DNA of 64,000 nt, taken from Cylindrodendrum hubeiense (lineage: Eukaryota; Ascomycota; Sordariomycetes; Hypocreales; Nectriaceae). Both the position numbers and the translations under genes were made by a program. The notes beneath the pieces were generated by a model. It saw only the letters and a program-made list of their open reading frames with translations. It made no database searches and was not told the DNA's origin. Within the stretch, counting starts at the first letter, position 1. Each line of letters begins with the position of its first letter. This document shows positions 47,475 through 59,676 of this stretch, piece by piece. The stretch spans positions 1-64,000 of the forward strand of contig JAANBB010000015.1 in the NCBI GenBank assembly GCA_014621425.1, in the 5' to 3' direction.

Positions 47475-50400
47475 TCATCGTCTTTCAAATTGGAGCTGGT
47501 AAGCATGCCATGCCTTTCTAATATCCTGCACCCTGCTCCCTTGTAGACCTGTTTCCTTCTGTGCGAATGATACATCTGGCATATTCGAGGGCTCTGGACA
47601 TTCTACGTTTGAATCCTCACTATTAAACACCTTGTCACCATATCTAGCCTCCTCGACGAATGGAATCTTGTTTTTACCCTTCTCGCCCACATTAACTGAG
47701 TTGAACTTGACAATATCAATAACCGGGAGATTGTCTGAGGATCGGGGCTTCGGCGATACGGCGATATTCAAACCCATAATGTGTTGCAACATTGGCTCAG
47801 TCGCATTGGCAGCTGATGCTGGAGATTTGTCGTATCGTCCCCATAGCGCAGGTGCTAAGTTTTTGACACTTAGTTGCTGACTCTGCAAAGGAACTGAGTC
47901 ATTGGGGCCTGGGCCCTTCAGCGCAACTATGAGTTGTGACTCCTCAATGGGCTTCTCAAGTTGCATTGGGCGCGCAAACAGTGCTGGTGATTCGTATGCA
48001 TTCGGTGCGGTTTGGCCACCAATTGTAGCTTTCAGAATCGGTACACGCACCTGGACCTCAAACTCTAGGTGGGTGCTACGAATCTCAACCAAGGCCGAAT
48101 CGTTGCTCTGGTTTACTGATTGATGGTTCTTTTCCACAGGAACAGTGCCCTTCATAATAGTGACGATGTGATTGGGTGTTCCCTCCTCATCTGATCTATC
48201 CGGAGATTCGGCTGGCAGGTTTTTAACCATGCGCACAAACGATTCCCAGGACAGCGGTGATGGCGGCGATGCGGCTGGACCAAAGACAACGATGGTGTCC
48301 CACCGCCAGAAATACAGATGAGCATAGCCTACCAAGGGCGGCCCGTAGAGCCCGAGCCGAGCAGAGAATTCATACGGGCCAAGGTGAATATTCCATAATG
48401 CTGCCTTCAAGTTGAGCTCGGCCGAAAACGTAACACCGACGTCAATATTGAAGCTGAAAGGGTGAAAGTGCATAAAAAAGTCGACCCAGGCACTAAAGAA
48501 GACACGGATCCACCCCTTGTCGACAAACAAGTCAAGACGCCCACCGCCCATAGCGATCTGCGGTGTGACGGCAAAATACGCGGTGCCCAAAATGCGAGTT
48601 TGCGAGTCGTATTGCCAGCTGATGGCAACACGCGGCGGGGCGACAGGATAGTGCGATGGTGGAGAGTACCGTGGATTGTAGCCGCCGACAGTAAAAGCAA
48701 AGTCACCCTCGTGCGGGGAGCCCGGAAGGAACAGTTGAAAGGCGAAACCACCTGTTAGGCGGCATGAGGGATTCAGGATGAAAGAGCGAGGGGTCAGTTG
48801 GCCACTGGCAAAGATTGTCCCATGGAGTGGATCGATTTCTGCGTAGATGACAATGTCGAGAAACAGAAACGCTTTCGCAAGGGTGTCGTTAGACTGGGCT
48901 GACTTGGGGAAGACAGCAGTGGCCTGGGCTATGACGGCAAACTTGGGCTGCTCTGCGAGGGTCATGGCAATGAGAACAACTGCGTCAACTGTCTGGAAGG
49001 CTTTGAGACCAACGCCAGCCACCAACCACATCTCGTCGCGAGTCATGGTGATCCACGTTCGACTGCCACCGTTGCCACCTTTCAACGTGGAGAGCGTATT
49101 TGTCAGAGACTCTGGAGGTGCCGTCTTGTTGTTCATCGCAATGAACGGAAACTCAGCAACCTGCGAGACGGCAGGCAACGTCAGTCTAGAGTTGTATCCG
49201 AACCCACCAGTGAGACCATTCACTTCGACGCTGCCAATCGAGAAGATTGGCCCTCGGACTACGCCCAGCACAAACATGGACTTGGTTCGGTCAGGAGACT
49301 TGCTTTCCGAATACATGCCGCTTGCCTTGGCTGTCCAAGTCTTGAAGGAAACAGAAATTGCCCCCATAAACCCAGCTTCGTCCGAGTTGTCAAACTTCAG
49401 AATCAACCCCGCCAGTCGCGTTGGGGGCTTTTCGAAAGATACAGCCATACCTTTGACGTCAACATCGAATGATAAGTTGCTGAGGCCCTCTAGGCTAGTA
49501 ATTTTGGCTAGATCGACAGTGAATGTGAAACCCATGAGTGCGAGCCCGAGGGGACCAAGCTGAATCGTGGCGTCGAGAGAAATGCATATGGTGCTTAATG
49601 ACGACCCAGATACGGAGAGTCCGACATTTGTGATGGCAAGATTTCCGACTGTTTTTGTCATGGGTGCGACTGTCTTTCCAGATTTTCCAGGTTCAGGTGG
49701 CACGGGCTTATCTTCATCACCTTCTTGTGGACTTGAGGGAACATCACTTATCGCTTCCTTCTTCGGTTTCTTCTTCTTCTTAGCAATATGGTCCAACACA
49801 AGCTTGGACTTGCCGGCCTCAAACATGGACACCTGAAAGTGAAACCCTTCGAGGAGAGGTTCCAAGTTCGTCTCGTTGATATGACTGAGCAAGGGTAATT
49901 TGTCAAGAACATGTTTGTTTATGACTTCAATTTCGGACCCTGTTACATCCCGGTTTGTCCACACAATTCCCAGCTGATCAAACGGCTGCTTGACGGCGCC
50001 AACCGCAGGTATGGGTGGCAGGTCTGGCAACTTGGTGAATGAAACACGCAGGAGCCGAGCTGGGCCGGTGTCGCTGGAGGCATCCGCAACGTTGCCATGT
50101 AATCCAGCTAATGATTTGGCTTTGGCGGCTGCAATGGAGCGAAGTTGGACTAGGGTGATGTTGAGGTCGCCGACCTGGATATTGAACGAAAACACCACAT
50201 ACTTATTACCCTCTTTGTCTGCCGCCTTTATACAGGTGAGCTTTGCGCTGAGCTTGTTCCGAGGAACTTCGAGATTTCGCACAAGTTCAGGCAATTCAGA
50301 CTCATTTTCCACAAGGTCTCGCAAAAGCTCCACAACGCGGAATGTCCCATCCGTCGTGGCAGGATGCAACTCGGCCGTGAAGGACCACGTCTCGCCTGTG

Positions 50401-53400
50401 TGCGAGTAGTGAAGATCAAGTTCCACTTTGCTTTCGGATTTTAAGGAACCAAACCGAAGCTTCCCGTCTACGAAAAGTGACGTGACCCCATCTGACCGGT
50501 ACTGATGCTGAATTTCTGCGCTGACGATGTGGATTCCGGCCATGAGATCCAAAATCGCATGACTAGAACCATCCCGGGCGAACAGGTCACATAAGTTGGC
50601 CACCTTGAGGTTCTCTATGCCTGCAGAAGCTTTCCAGACAGAACTCTGGTTACTGTCTCGCTTGTATGCGACTTTGAAGTTGATCACTACACTATCTTCC
50701 ATAGACTCGGAAATGTTGCTGTCGTCGAAACTGGGGGGAAGAGTGAGGACAAGCGATGCATAAAGAGTTATGTCGGCTATTGTGTTCTTGGGTAAAAAGC
50801 CCAGTGCAAGAGACAGTGAAGCTGTTTGCAAGCGTAGTAGTGGGGCGTGTGCGTCATCAGTCGCGGCATCTGAGGTTGATTTGCACTCGATAGTGGCGGA
50901 AAATGCGGCCAATGTGTGATTGGAACTCCTCCCAATGGTGAACCAGGCATCTGAAACTGTGTCTGGGAGGAATGGGGGTATTTTGACACCAACCGGTAGG
51001 TGCAGCAGACTTGCAAGTGGAATCTCGTAAACCTCCTTGCCTGTTCCAGGGGCCGTGAGGACATTGTCTTCATGAAATGGGTGCAAAGACTGCGATTGGA
51101 GATTTCCATAGTAGCCAGGGCGCCACAGTTCCGCCGACAATGAGATTTCGTTATTTTCCCAGTGTAAGGTCGCCAGAAACGGTATTTGCTTGTCTTCCCC
51201 TCGAACGGTGACTGGCCTGGTGATTTCGAGAGCAATCTCAAAGGAACAAGGTATCATGTCATGATCCAAGCAAATGGCCACGTGATTTACAGAAATCTCC
51301 GTCCTACCATTGACATCCCGCAGTTGTTCTTCAATTTCTCGGGCCTTCGATTGGTCATCTTGAACCTTGACGCTCCCCGGGGTCTTGGGCATGAGATTCT
51401 GGGCCCATTTTAACAACCCAGATAGTAGGTCTGGACTGTTGGAGTATTTCAGAATGATTTCCAGCCCTTGGTTCGTGAAATTAATCGCGACAACTCCATC
51501 AAATAGAGGCGTGTCTTTGTCTTTGTCAGTCCAGGTAATCGTTCCCTGCAGACCCAGTTTCATGAATGACCTGCTGTGCTTGGGGCCCAGCGTTTCTGTA
51601 ACCTGTGTCCCAATAAACACCACGTTTGTGATGGTTAGAGAACCCAGAGCCTTCTTCAATTTGTCCTCCAGTGACTGAAACCCCCCATCTAACCCCATCG
51701 CCAGGCGGACAACAGTGCGATAGTTGAAGTGCGGCATGAACCACAGCCCGGAGCGACTATTCTCTAGGGGCTTCAAGGTGATGGAACTGAGCAAGCCCGT
51801 CATCACCCCATTTTGAGGATGGGGAAAGCCGATGAGTGCAGAAAACTGCTCAAGATCGATTCTGGTGATGGTCTCAGATTTCACATCGAGTGCAAACAAG
51901 ATGCCCTGCATGTTTTCATCGTAACCCAAGGCAGTCTGCTGCTTGCCAGCTTCTTCGCCAAATTGTTGCTCCCGAATGCTCTTATCTGTTGTGAAGAGCA
52001 TTAACGGATGTTTCTTAATATTATTTCCACCGAGATACGGCAGATGGTGTAAATCGGGGGCGCTGTCGTCAAGCGTGCCAAGACGAATTTCCGCTCGACT
52101 CAGCGAGATTTCCTGCGCTCTCCCCATAGCCCCGACAAGACGAAGTGACGCGGCAGAATTGAGACAATGGTCAAACCATTGACTGCATGGGGATTCGATT
52201 TCGGACAACATTTCGTCAAAGTTGATGCTTAGGTCGGGCTTTGAAGACAACAGGCCACGGGTTAGAGTGGATGCGATTTGCTCCTCGATAGAAGAACCAG
52301 CAGGGGGGCGGGGTGAAAATAGATTGCGATGATGTGAACTCCCTCTTGTAGACTGGTTGGGTTGTCTTGAACTTCGGTGGTTGAATAGTCGGTTTGTTAC
52401 TCGCGTCATCAAATCCGCCCTATCTTTGTCTTCGTCTGTCGTCGCAAGGCTCTCCCAGTTTCTTTGATAAAAATGAACAGGATCCGAGTCGGACTCAATC
52501 GCCATGCCATCGTCATGTTTATTTTGTGTCGAAACAGCACTTTGAGATTCTGAGAGCTTGTGTGAAATGTTTTCGCTATCCCCGCTAGCAGTCATCTCGA
52601 TGTACTGCATTTCCACACCCTTTCCCAGTGCGGGTTCGCAGAAGTCCCCCCAATGTTGTTCCATGGCCTTTTGTACCTCTGAGATGAGGATGTGCAAAAG
52701 TGCGTCTTTCAATTTGGTCTTAGTGTATCCCTTCGTGTTGCGCACGATTATTGGGACTACCTTGGTCATAGGATGTGTAGCGTGCAATTGTTTCCAATCT
52801 TCAATCTTTGTGGGGGAATAGTGAAGATTGAGAAAGGCACTAGCATATCTCACCGCTACCTTGTAAAAGTCTCCTAGGTAGGTTTTCAGAAATGGGCCAT
52901 TTGGGAATTCCGGGCTTGTGTCAATTTTCTCAAACAGCGTTTGGATCGCTAATGCGGTAACTCCCCAGCTCATGACTGTGAATGGGTTGAAGTGTACACC
53001 ACCGAGCGTCTCTGGTTCGTTGACTAGCCAATATGGTTCATTTAAACAAGCCATTTTTGGGGTATAGAAGAAGGCGCTGTTTCCCTGTAGCAACTTGGCT
53101 ATAGCTAGAAAGCAATACACGACGGCAAAGCCTGTAACTGATCAGTGTCTTGGGCTTGGATAAATGGATCGCCGATAGCTGGCATATACGCGAAACTTAC
53201 TTGGGTGTCCGTAATGATACCCGGCCGAGACGACATACAGCTGGAGTCTGTGCAAGAACAAACCCTCAGGTGTTGAGAAATGTGATCCATGGTGACTGGC
53301 CTTGATGGCGCTTATGCTCACTTCGTTTCCTTGGCCCTCAATCCAATTCAACATTGTCTCTTCTGAGGCCTGCGGAACATCTCCGCCCGTAAAGAGCGAG

Positions 53401-54173
53401 ATGCGTATGTGCGGATTGCCTGTGACCCGGGGCCACATGACCAGTGCCATGATGGACGACTCATTTTTGAATAGGCCGGTCTTTCGACTGACGAGACTGG
53501 GACTGAGCCAATCAGAGGTGCTGTAGCTTCTATCTTCGATCCCATAGACGAGGAAGATTGGTTTGTGCCCTTCCTGTAAGGTTTTGGACTGGGAGTAGAC
53601 ATCCAGCAGCGTACAGGGCCGTGTCCACGGGGGTTGACTCCTGTCATTTGTACCTGTTTCAATATGAGTTCCAGCGAAGAGATCGTAGCCAATGCAGTGT
53701 GTACTGGTCCTGGCCTTGCAGACATGTAGCCATTGTCCTGTTGGGGAAAGGAACTGAAGACTGTCATATAGGTTGCCAGGATTGAATACCAGTTTGTAGT
53801 TTGTGTTGGCTAGTTCGACATCGACGGCTCGTAGTGGGCAATAGAAGACGGTATTTTGATTCATGTAGGAGGAGGAGGTGCAATCTTTGGATATCCAATC
53901 GCTGTACAACATAGCGAGAAGACCTGCATAATGATCGTCATCCCAGTGTGTCACGACGACAGCAGTAAAGAGGAGGCCTGAGGGTATGGTTGTCGAGCGG
54001 ATTCGCTTGATGGCATTTTCGACTTTGAGCTGCGCTTCGAACTTGCCGCCATCGATCAATACAGCCGATTCTATGGCTTCAGTGCCATTGCTTCCAGGGT
54101 TATTGACCAAGAGGTGCACGGCCGCATCGCCCGTTCCTACATTGATAAAGTAGGATTTGACGAAGTAGGTCAT
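47475..54173 (-). CDS. MBL-fold (ComEC-like) / DUF6603-like giant fusion protein
   Basis: A 2209-aa protein in two exons (54173-53201, 53131-47475); an acceptor at 53138 is also in frame. Residues 1-325 form a metallo-beta-lactamase-fold domain of the ComEC/Rec2 extracellular type: INVGTGDAA, DGG (41-43), THWDDDH (75-81, H-x-D-x-D-H), TGGD (262-265), KASHHGS (291-297) and GHPS at the splice junction. These predict a metal-dependent hydrolase or nuclease. About 1100 residues of beta-rich sequence without recognised domains follow, then a Lys-rich linker near 1440 (KKKKKPKKEA). Residues about 1490-1950 look like DUF6603 (GGYNPRYSPPSHYPVAPPRVAISW, AYFAVTPQIAMGGGRLDLF, WVDFFMHFHPFSF). The rest is polar. 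No signal peptide or membrane helix was noticed. It lies downstream of the 1381-aa gene on the same strand. Role unknown. Confidence 0.82.
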
Positions 54174-54734
54174 GACGGCGGCGATGGACAGTTTGACAGA
54201 ACCAAGTCAACAAAAGATATCCAGGAATCAGAAAGCTCAGTCGTCAGTATGATGCTGCTAGGTGAAAGCATTCAACCTGATGGGTGGGCAGTTGGCGAGT
54301 GCTGGGGACTGTGTTCAAGCAGCCTGAGAGGGTCGTGTAGACTGCCCACGGCAAAGACATCCCGAGTCACCGCTGCCAAGGCCCTTTTAGCTGGGTACAT
54401 AGAACGCCACGCTGCGAGAAGCAAAAGGAACTATTGATGACTAGCGTGAAAAGACGCACTGTGCGGGCCGTGGCGGGGTTGGCGGTAAGCCCATTTCGGA
54501 CTTGGCTGTAAGGATAGTTGACACCATGTCAATATGTCAAGATGTTGTTGGCGCGGGCCCAACAACACAATATCCATCGCTTTGAATTGATGGGGCAGCA
54601 AGGCTACAAGTGACTGACCGAGTGTACTGTGAATTGGATGACTATTGTGCACTCTAGGCCGTACCGTAGCCAAATCCGGCTTCATGATATCATTTGAATG
54701 TAAATGTTCCTACTCGATGACTGAATACAACTAC
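54174..54734. other. Gap between the two minus-strand giant genes
   Basis: 560 bases with no coding sequence. It holds 3' UTR of the 1381-aa gene and promoter of the MBL/DUF6603 gene. The two genes are therefore separate transcription units or loosely spaced neighbours. Confidence 0.5.
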
Positions 54735-57700
54735 TCACTCTTTCGATGCCATGGCTCCCTTTACTAGTACGTAGCCCTCTACCAGCTCGCTCCCAACAGA
54801 CGCGTCGATATTCATCCTCACGTCCAACGGTCTAATAGCAACGTCACTCCACGTCGTTTTCTCTCCTGTCTGCTTCCCGTTTTCGCCACGCACAGTTTCC
54901 AGTCGTGGCTGCAACCAACGCCAGGCATTTATCCCTTCTCCTCCCCCGAGCGGCATCTGGATCCCGAGTTCTGGATTCTTCCCATCAGGGTCCATGGGCA
55001 AGGCCTGGAAATCCGGCAGCGCATGCATTGCTGGAACAAGCATGGGGCCTGAGGCAAAGAAGGCCCGCATGCTTCGTAGCGCCGTGTCCATCGGCCAACG
55101 CGGTAGAGACAGCTCGGCAACTGGAAACAACGAACCGGAGTAGGCGTGAATTGGCATCTTGGGATCCATGATGACGCTGATTGGAGCTAGACGCTCTCGA
55201 TGTCTAGTGGCAATGTCGCTAAGCGTTCCGGAGAGGAAATACGGCTTGACTCGTAGCGGCTGTGGGTGTTCGTCGGCAGGCCTGAAGATGGTCGCAGTAC
55301 CGGAGCTAGTGCTGTTTAGTTGCACGGCGTCACGGTCAAACGCCGTCGCGACCTTGTCTATCTCGCCATATGCAGCAAAGGTACCGACGAGACCGTCAAA
55401 CGCCGCTGTGTGGTTTCCTAGAGCAACGGAAAACTCGTAGTCGAGGAGCTTGAGTTCCTGAGATTGGGAGGATAACAACGATGCATCAGTCAGCGGCGGT
55501 GCACTCAGCTCGATTGACACGCCCACATCCGCAACACAAAATGGGCGTCCCAGTGCGGCAGGTAGAGCAGTGTCAAAGTCAGCACCCGATGAAAGCATGC
55601 TGTCGCTCGCCCCGGCAAGCATGTTGAATAACCGCAATGAAAAGTCGTACTGCCGCATTGCTTTGAGCAGCGACGGCAGTCTACCGGTGGCTGGGGGGAG
55701 CGCCATGACGTTCCGCGGTCCATCCGACACCTTGACGCTCGTTGTTGAGTCAACAAGGACAATTTCGACAACGAAGTCTCCACTGGCGTCATACACTTGA
55801 ATCCCATGGCTCTGGAAGTTGGGTAACAGCCACGCCCAGACGGGGGGGTCCCATTCCCCAGCAACCTTTCTCGTGATAGGCTTGTCCGCAGCTGCTTTGG
55901 CCACGTCCGCATCGGACAGAGGCATGAGAAAGTGAGCATTGAGTCGTGCCCGTTGGTTGATTCGTGGTGGAATCTGGAAGAACTGACACAGGCCGTGACC
56001 ATTCTTGTCATCCTCGGCCTGGACGGCCGTGTTTGGCCAATACTTGTCCTCAGGCTCTCCCTTGCATGTGGGTATAACACCACAAGCCAAGCTGGGCGAG
56101 ATGCTCGGATACATGGCACCGTCTCCAGTGGGACCTAGCTGGAGTCCAGATACAACTTGACCAAACTTGTCGACAATGGCAAACTTTATAAAGCGTGCCT
56201 GGCCGTGTGTGACAGGTTTGAAGGGGCTAAAGGCGGAAGTGTGCGATAGCGGTAGCGGCGTGGTATATCCATATGGCGCAAGCTCCTGCGCTGATGACGG
56301 GCTATTCACGAGGAGCTCCATGGTTTCTTTTTCAATCCAGAGTATTTTTCGAATAGCCTCGTCGGCTTTGGGCCGTGGATGGTGTCCTTGGCACAGCGTG
56401 GTGAGATGACTGGAGAGGCCGGCAAGGGGCGCGGAAAAGAACTCGAATCCCGCAACCTTCTCCAGCAGCTCCTCTCGCTTTTGCTCGCCATTTTCATTCT
56501 TGGCCGGCGATTTGGCAAATAACTGCTCGAGGCGAGCACGTAACGTCTTACCCGGCTCTGGAAGGAACACGGTGCGGCCCTTGAGGACGCGCATATCTTG
56601 ACCGACGCTCTGGTCCTCTAGCAACGACTGCTCTCCCTCGTCTCCGGATGGAATAACATAACGCCAGCGACCTGTTTTCATGTCGGCCTCGAAACTCCAC
56701 TTCGCGAATGGCACGTGGTAATACTCGAGCTCCCACTCCAAGAAGAGCGGGAACCAGCCCTGAGTGTTGTCCATGTCCTCCATGGCGATGTATGGGTTTT
56801 GCTGGACAGAGAGTGAGGGCAATTCGAACTCTCGCAGAAGCGTAGCAACTGGCTCCGAAATATCTGGAAGTATGTCGTTCAGCCACGTCTCAATAGCTGT
56901 TGCTTCGGAGGGCTTTGGCGAAATGTCGGCAGCGAGTCGCACCGGCAGCACACCGTTGAAGTCACTCGGCCATCCAGACTTGGCGCCCGCCACCAAGATG
57001 GTGGGATCTTGATGTAGGCCGTAAGGGGCCGTGGGTATCGCTTCCAGCTTCTTCCCCCCACCGATAAGCACCTCGATCTCCGTTTTGAGCTTATCAACCG
57101 TTGTCTTGGTGGATTCGATAATCGTACTAAGATTCTGCAGTCGGCTTTGAATCTGCTTGGCTTCTGCTTTGATCCTTTGCTTCATAAAGTCTTGACTTTT
57201 TAATGGTAGACTTCCAAGACCGCTTGCATTCCACCAGCACCCAAAGAGCCGTTGCATGAGCTGTGCGGACTCACGAGCGCATGTATCTAGCATGAGCTGG
57301 CCTTCATTGAGCGGCGTCAGCATTTCAATATGCTCTTCTTGGGCGCGTTTCTTTGCTCCTCGTTCCCCAGCCGTAGCTTTCTCCGGCTCAGGGCCCTTCC
57401 TTTCTGACCCTGTCGGGTCGAACATATGGGGACTATCTTCTGTCTCGTTCTTGGGGAGACGCCATGCTGTGCCTTCGGATCGTTCCAGAAACGACTGTGA
57501 GGCAGCATCTTCGGCTGCACGTCGGAGGGAATCAGCATCGTCGCCTTGCGCTAGAACTCGCGGGATAAGCTGCGCCAAAACTGACTGCGCATTCGCAGAG
57601 TTGGTATCCATCGGGTCAAGGGCAATGTGGATATATGCAGCGAGAGCATCTAGCATATGGGTGCCAATGGCAATAGGAGTCTCTGCGTACATGTCTTGTT

Positions 57701-58880
57701 GGAGTGACGCCGCTGGCCAGCGCATACTGCCCGTACCCGCCCGGTTCCACCGTACGTTGCGGATCGCTCCGTGAGTGGGGGTGCGGTTAGCTGGACTGGC
57801 GAGGGCTTGCAAGAAGTCGGCGCGCATTGGCGATTGATTATCCATGGTGAGATGCAGCGCGTCAAGGAGCTCCTTGTTACTCATAAAACCCGTCTCGTCG
57901 GACTCACCACTCTCGACAGGGAGAAGCTTTTCACCGTCGACAAAGGTCAGCGGGTCGGAATCATTAGCTGAAGAGTGGTAGCCAACCACCAAGTAGTTGA
58001 CGGACTCATTTTCAATGCCGGCGAGGTCGTCAAAGTACGAGAACGATCCCATATTGTGTGGCGCGTAGTCGGCGAAGAACTCGTGCCCCATCTCAAACGC
58101 GTTGAACGGCTCGCGATACTTGCGGGTTTGGGCATCCTCCAAGTTCTTTTTTGTCAGCAGACTGGAACGCCCCATTCGCAAAGTCCACTGCTCATCAAGA
58201 GGTTTCTCTGGATCCATTGCCGGACAAGTCTCGGCTTCAACGTCGTCAGGCATTTCGGCATCGTCAATTGTGCGAATACAGTTACTCTCGACCAAGACGT
58301 ACTTCGCCAGCTCAGGCTTACTGCGTACCTGGCGGACGACGATCCATCTATCGGGTGCCGATCGGAACTGCAGGCTGTTCTCGTCCGAGGTTTGTGTGCC
58401 CGATGTTTCCACCGGCTTAGTTTCACACTTGAAGCCTGCCCTGGCCTTGCGTGACTCCCACTGCTTCTTGCCCTCGCCTTGGACGTCTCCCACATCAACG
58501 AGGGCGCTGTCGGTCGCAGTAATGGCGCCGCGGTAAACGCGCGGTAAGCACCAGCTCAGATACACTCCTGTACGGCCCGATCGCAGATTTCCAGTGCTGA
58601 GATCAACAAAGCGGGTGCTGTGTCTGGCCTGCATGCGCCAATACGACAGGTCAAGGCTGTCCATGAGGTCGTGGACAGGTGCACCAAGGCCACGGGGCTG
58701 TAGTAGTGTTGCATAGTCGGGTTCGATGAGAGGCGCAAACTGCGCAGCGGTCTGAGTGACTTCATTTGTGATAACAAGGGCCTGTACGGCCATGGGAACG
58801 ATGACGGTAAATCGCTCTTGGGCGCTTGGGGCGCGAGGTTTGGAAGCCATCGCTGCTGACTCGAAGGATTGAGCTTTCAA
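54735..58880 (-). CDS. Giant uncharacterised intronless protein (1381 aa)
   Basis: One uninterrupted frame encodes 1381 aa, exceptional among the multi-exon genes around it. No domain can be named with certainty. Visible features: an N-terminal region with RFTVIVPMAVQALVITNEVTQ and WRMQARHSTRF; an acidic/charged stretch around 480-520; a predicted coiled coil at about 567-612 (AKQIQSRLQNLSTIIESTKT); a central Trp/Pro-rich part (WFPLFLEWELEYYHVPFAKW); FIKFAIVDKFGQVVSGLQLGP; VWAWLLPNFQSHGIQVYDASG; and near 1110 LGRPFCVADVGVSIEL, then FSVALGNHTAAFDGLVGTFA. From memory, the last two blocks recall large uncharacterised bacterial proteins (LGRPLA...FPVRLG...DGLVGY). No signal peptide, membrane helix or catalytic motif is evident. 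An alternative start is the Met at 58850. Confidence 0.8.
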   Translation of the reverse strand: MKAQSFESAAMASKPRAPSAQERFTVIVPMAVQALVITNEVTQTAAQFAPLIEPDYATLLQPRGLGAPVHDLMDSLDLSYWRMQARHSTRFVDLSTGNLRSGRTGVYLSWCLPRVYRGAITATDSALVDVGDVQGEGKKQWESRKARAGFKCETKPVETSGTQTSDENSLQFRSAPDRWIVVRQVRSKPELAKYVLVESNCIRTIDDAEMPDDVEAETCPAMDPEKPLDEQWTLRMGRSSLLTKKNLEDAQTRKYREPFNAFEMGHEFFADYAPHNMGSFSYFDDLAGIENESVNYLVVGYHSSANDSDPLTFVDGEKLLPVESGESDETGFMSNKELLDALHLTMDNQSPMRADFLQALASPANRTPTHGAIRNVRWNRAGTGSMRWPAASLQQDMYAETPIAIGTHMLDALAAYIHIALDPMDTNSANAQSVLAQLIPRVLAQGDDADSLRRAAEDAASQSFLERSEGTAWRLPKNETEDSPHMFDPTGSERKGPEPEKATAGERGAKKRAQEEHIEMLTPLNEGQLMLDTCARESAQLMQRLFGCWWNASGLGSLPLKSQDFMKQRIKAEAKQIQSRLQNLSTIIESTKTTVDKLKTEIEVLIGGGKKLEAIPTAPYGLHQDPTILVAGAKSGWPSDFNGVLPVRLAADISPKPSEATAIETWLNDILPDISEPVATLLREFELPSLSVQQNPYIAMEDMDNTQGWFPLFLEWELEYYHVPFAKWSFEADMKTGRWRYVIPSGDEGEQSLLEDQSVGQDMRVLKGRTVFLPEPGKTLRARLEQLFAKSPAKNENGEQKREELLEKVAGFEFFSAPLAGLSSHLTTLCQGHHPRPKADEAIRKILWIEKETMELLVNSPSSAQELAPYGYTTPLPLSHTSAFSPFKPVTHGQARFIKFAIVDKFGQVVSGLQLGPTGDGAMYPSISPSLACGVIPTCKGEPEDKYWPNTAVQAEDDKNGHGLCQFFQIPPRINQRARLNAHFLMPLSDADVAKAAADKPITRKVAGEWDPPVWAWLLPNFQSHGIQVYDASGDFVVEIVLVDSTTSVKVSDGPRNVMALPPATGRLPSLLKAMRQYDFSLRLFNMLAGASDSMLSSGADFDTALPAALGRPFCVADVGVSIELSAPPLTDASLLSSQSQELKLLDYEFSVALGNHTAAFDGLVGTFAAYGEIDKVATAFDRDAVQLNSTSSGTATIFRPADEHPQPLRVKPYFLSGTLSDIATRHRERLAPISVIMDPKMPIHAYSGSLFPVAELSLPRWPMDTALRSMRAFFASGPMLVPAMHALPDFQALPMDPDGKNPELGIQMPLGGGEGINAWRWLQPRLETVRGENGKQTGEKTTWSDVAIRPLDVRMNIDASVGSELVEGYVLVKGAMASKE

Positions 58881-59676
58881 GTTCTCAACCTGCTTGGAGT
58901 CCGATGAGGGTAACTGAATAATCTCTTGCTCCTCCGGTTACTTGGATACGAGATGCTATTTGGTTACGCTGCGGGAGCTGAAGGTTGGCACGCAGTAGAG
59001 CGCCATGGAGACAGTGGCCGTACACTGTGTACTTGGTGAAACTAGTAGAAACATGCAGCCGATAGTTCGGCGCAGACGCATCGTCGAGCATGTTCATTGC
59101 TGACTACAGCAAAAGGGGAGTCGAGACTCCGCTAGTGCGTTGTGCAATTGGCCTATACTGGTTCTGACAACGCGTCTAGTGCTTCCAGAGGAGGCGGGAG
59201 ACGGGCCGGGCGAGACTATTTGTTCGACCTGCCTCAAAGACACGTGTATGCGCCAACCACTGTTGTCCCACTATGCCATATCTCCTTGACTGTTGACTGT
59301 TTTACTACTGGTAGGGTCGGTATGATGCCTCGGCTAAAAAGAAACTACCCTGTAACAGCTTAGTGTCTGTCAACCTAGACAAGTCCTTAATGTGCGTGCT
59401 CCACCAGCAGTAGAACAGTCAACGAGGTTAGCAAAAGTGCCAATGGTTCAAGGGCTAAGGATTCGTAAGCTGCACTCTCAAGCCTCCACGATTCCCATGT
59501 GCACATTAGCCTTGTAGTCGGTAAGCCATTTCATCCGGTTGGCATGGCGTAGCAAATTCATCTCTCACTCGCCCTTTTTCCGTTGTGTCATATCCCACAT
59601 CTCGGCCTGCTCTGCCTTTATCCTCTATACCAGGCACCATTCCGATCAAGCGTATTGCTGCGAGGAATTGGCAACA
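58881..59676. promoter_or_regulatory. Divergent promoter between giant genes
   Basis: 796 bases separate the start codons of the 1381-aa gene (minus) and the right-hand giant gene (plus). No coding sequence or clear operator is visible. Shared control of the two is inferred from geometry. Confidence 0.45.

Noticed and set aside
48847..49563. 238-codon plus-strand frame
   Set aside because: It lies entirely antisense inside the MBL/DUF6603 gene and shows no motifs.
53132..53200. Treating the hydrolase and the 1881-codon frame as two genes
   Set aside because: The upstream frame has an ideal GTAAGT donor inside the GHPS motif and the downstream frame has no Met until well inside conserved-looking sequence, while an in-phase acceptor exists; a spliced fusion fits better.
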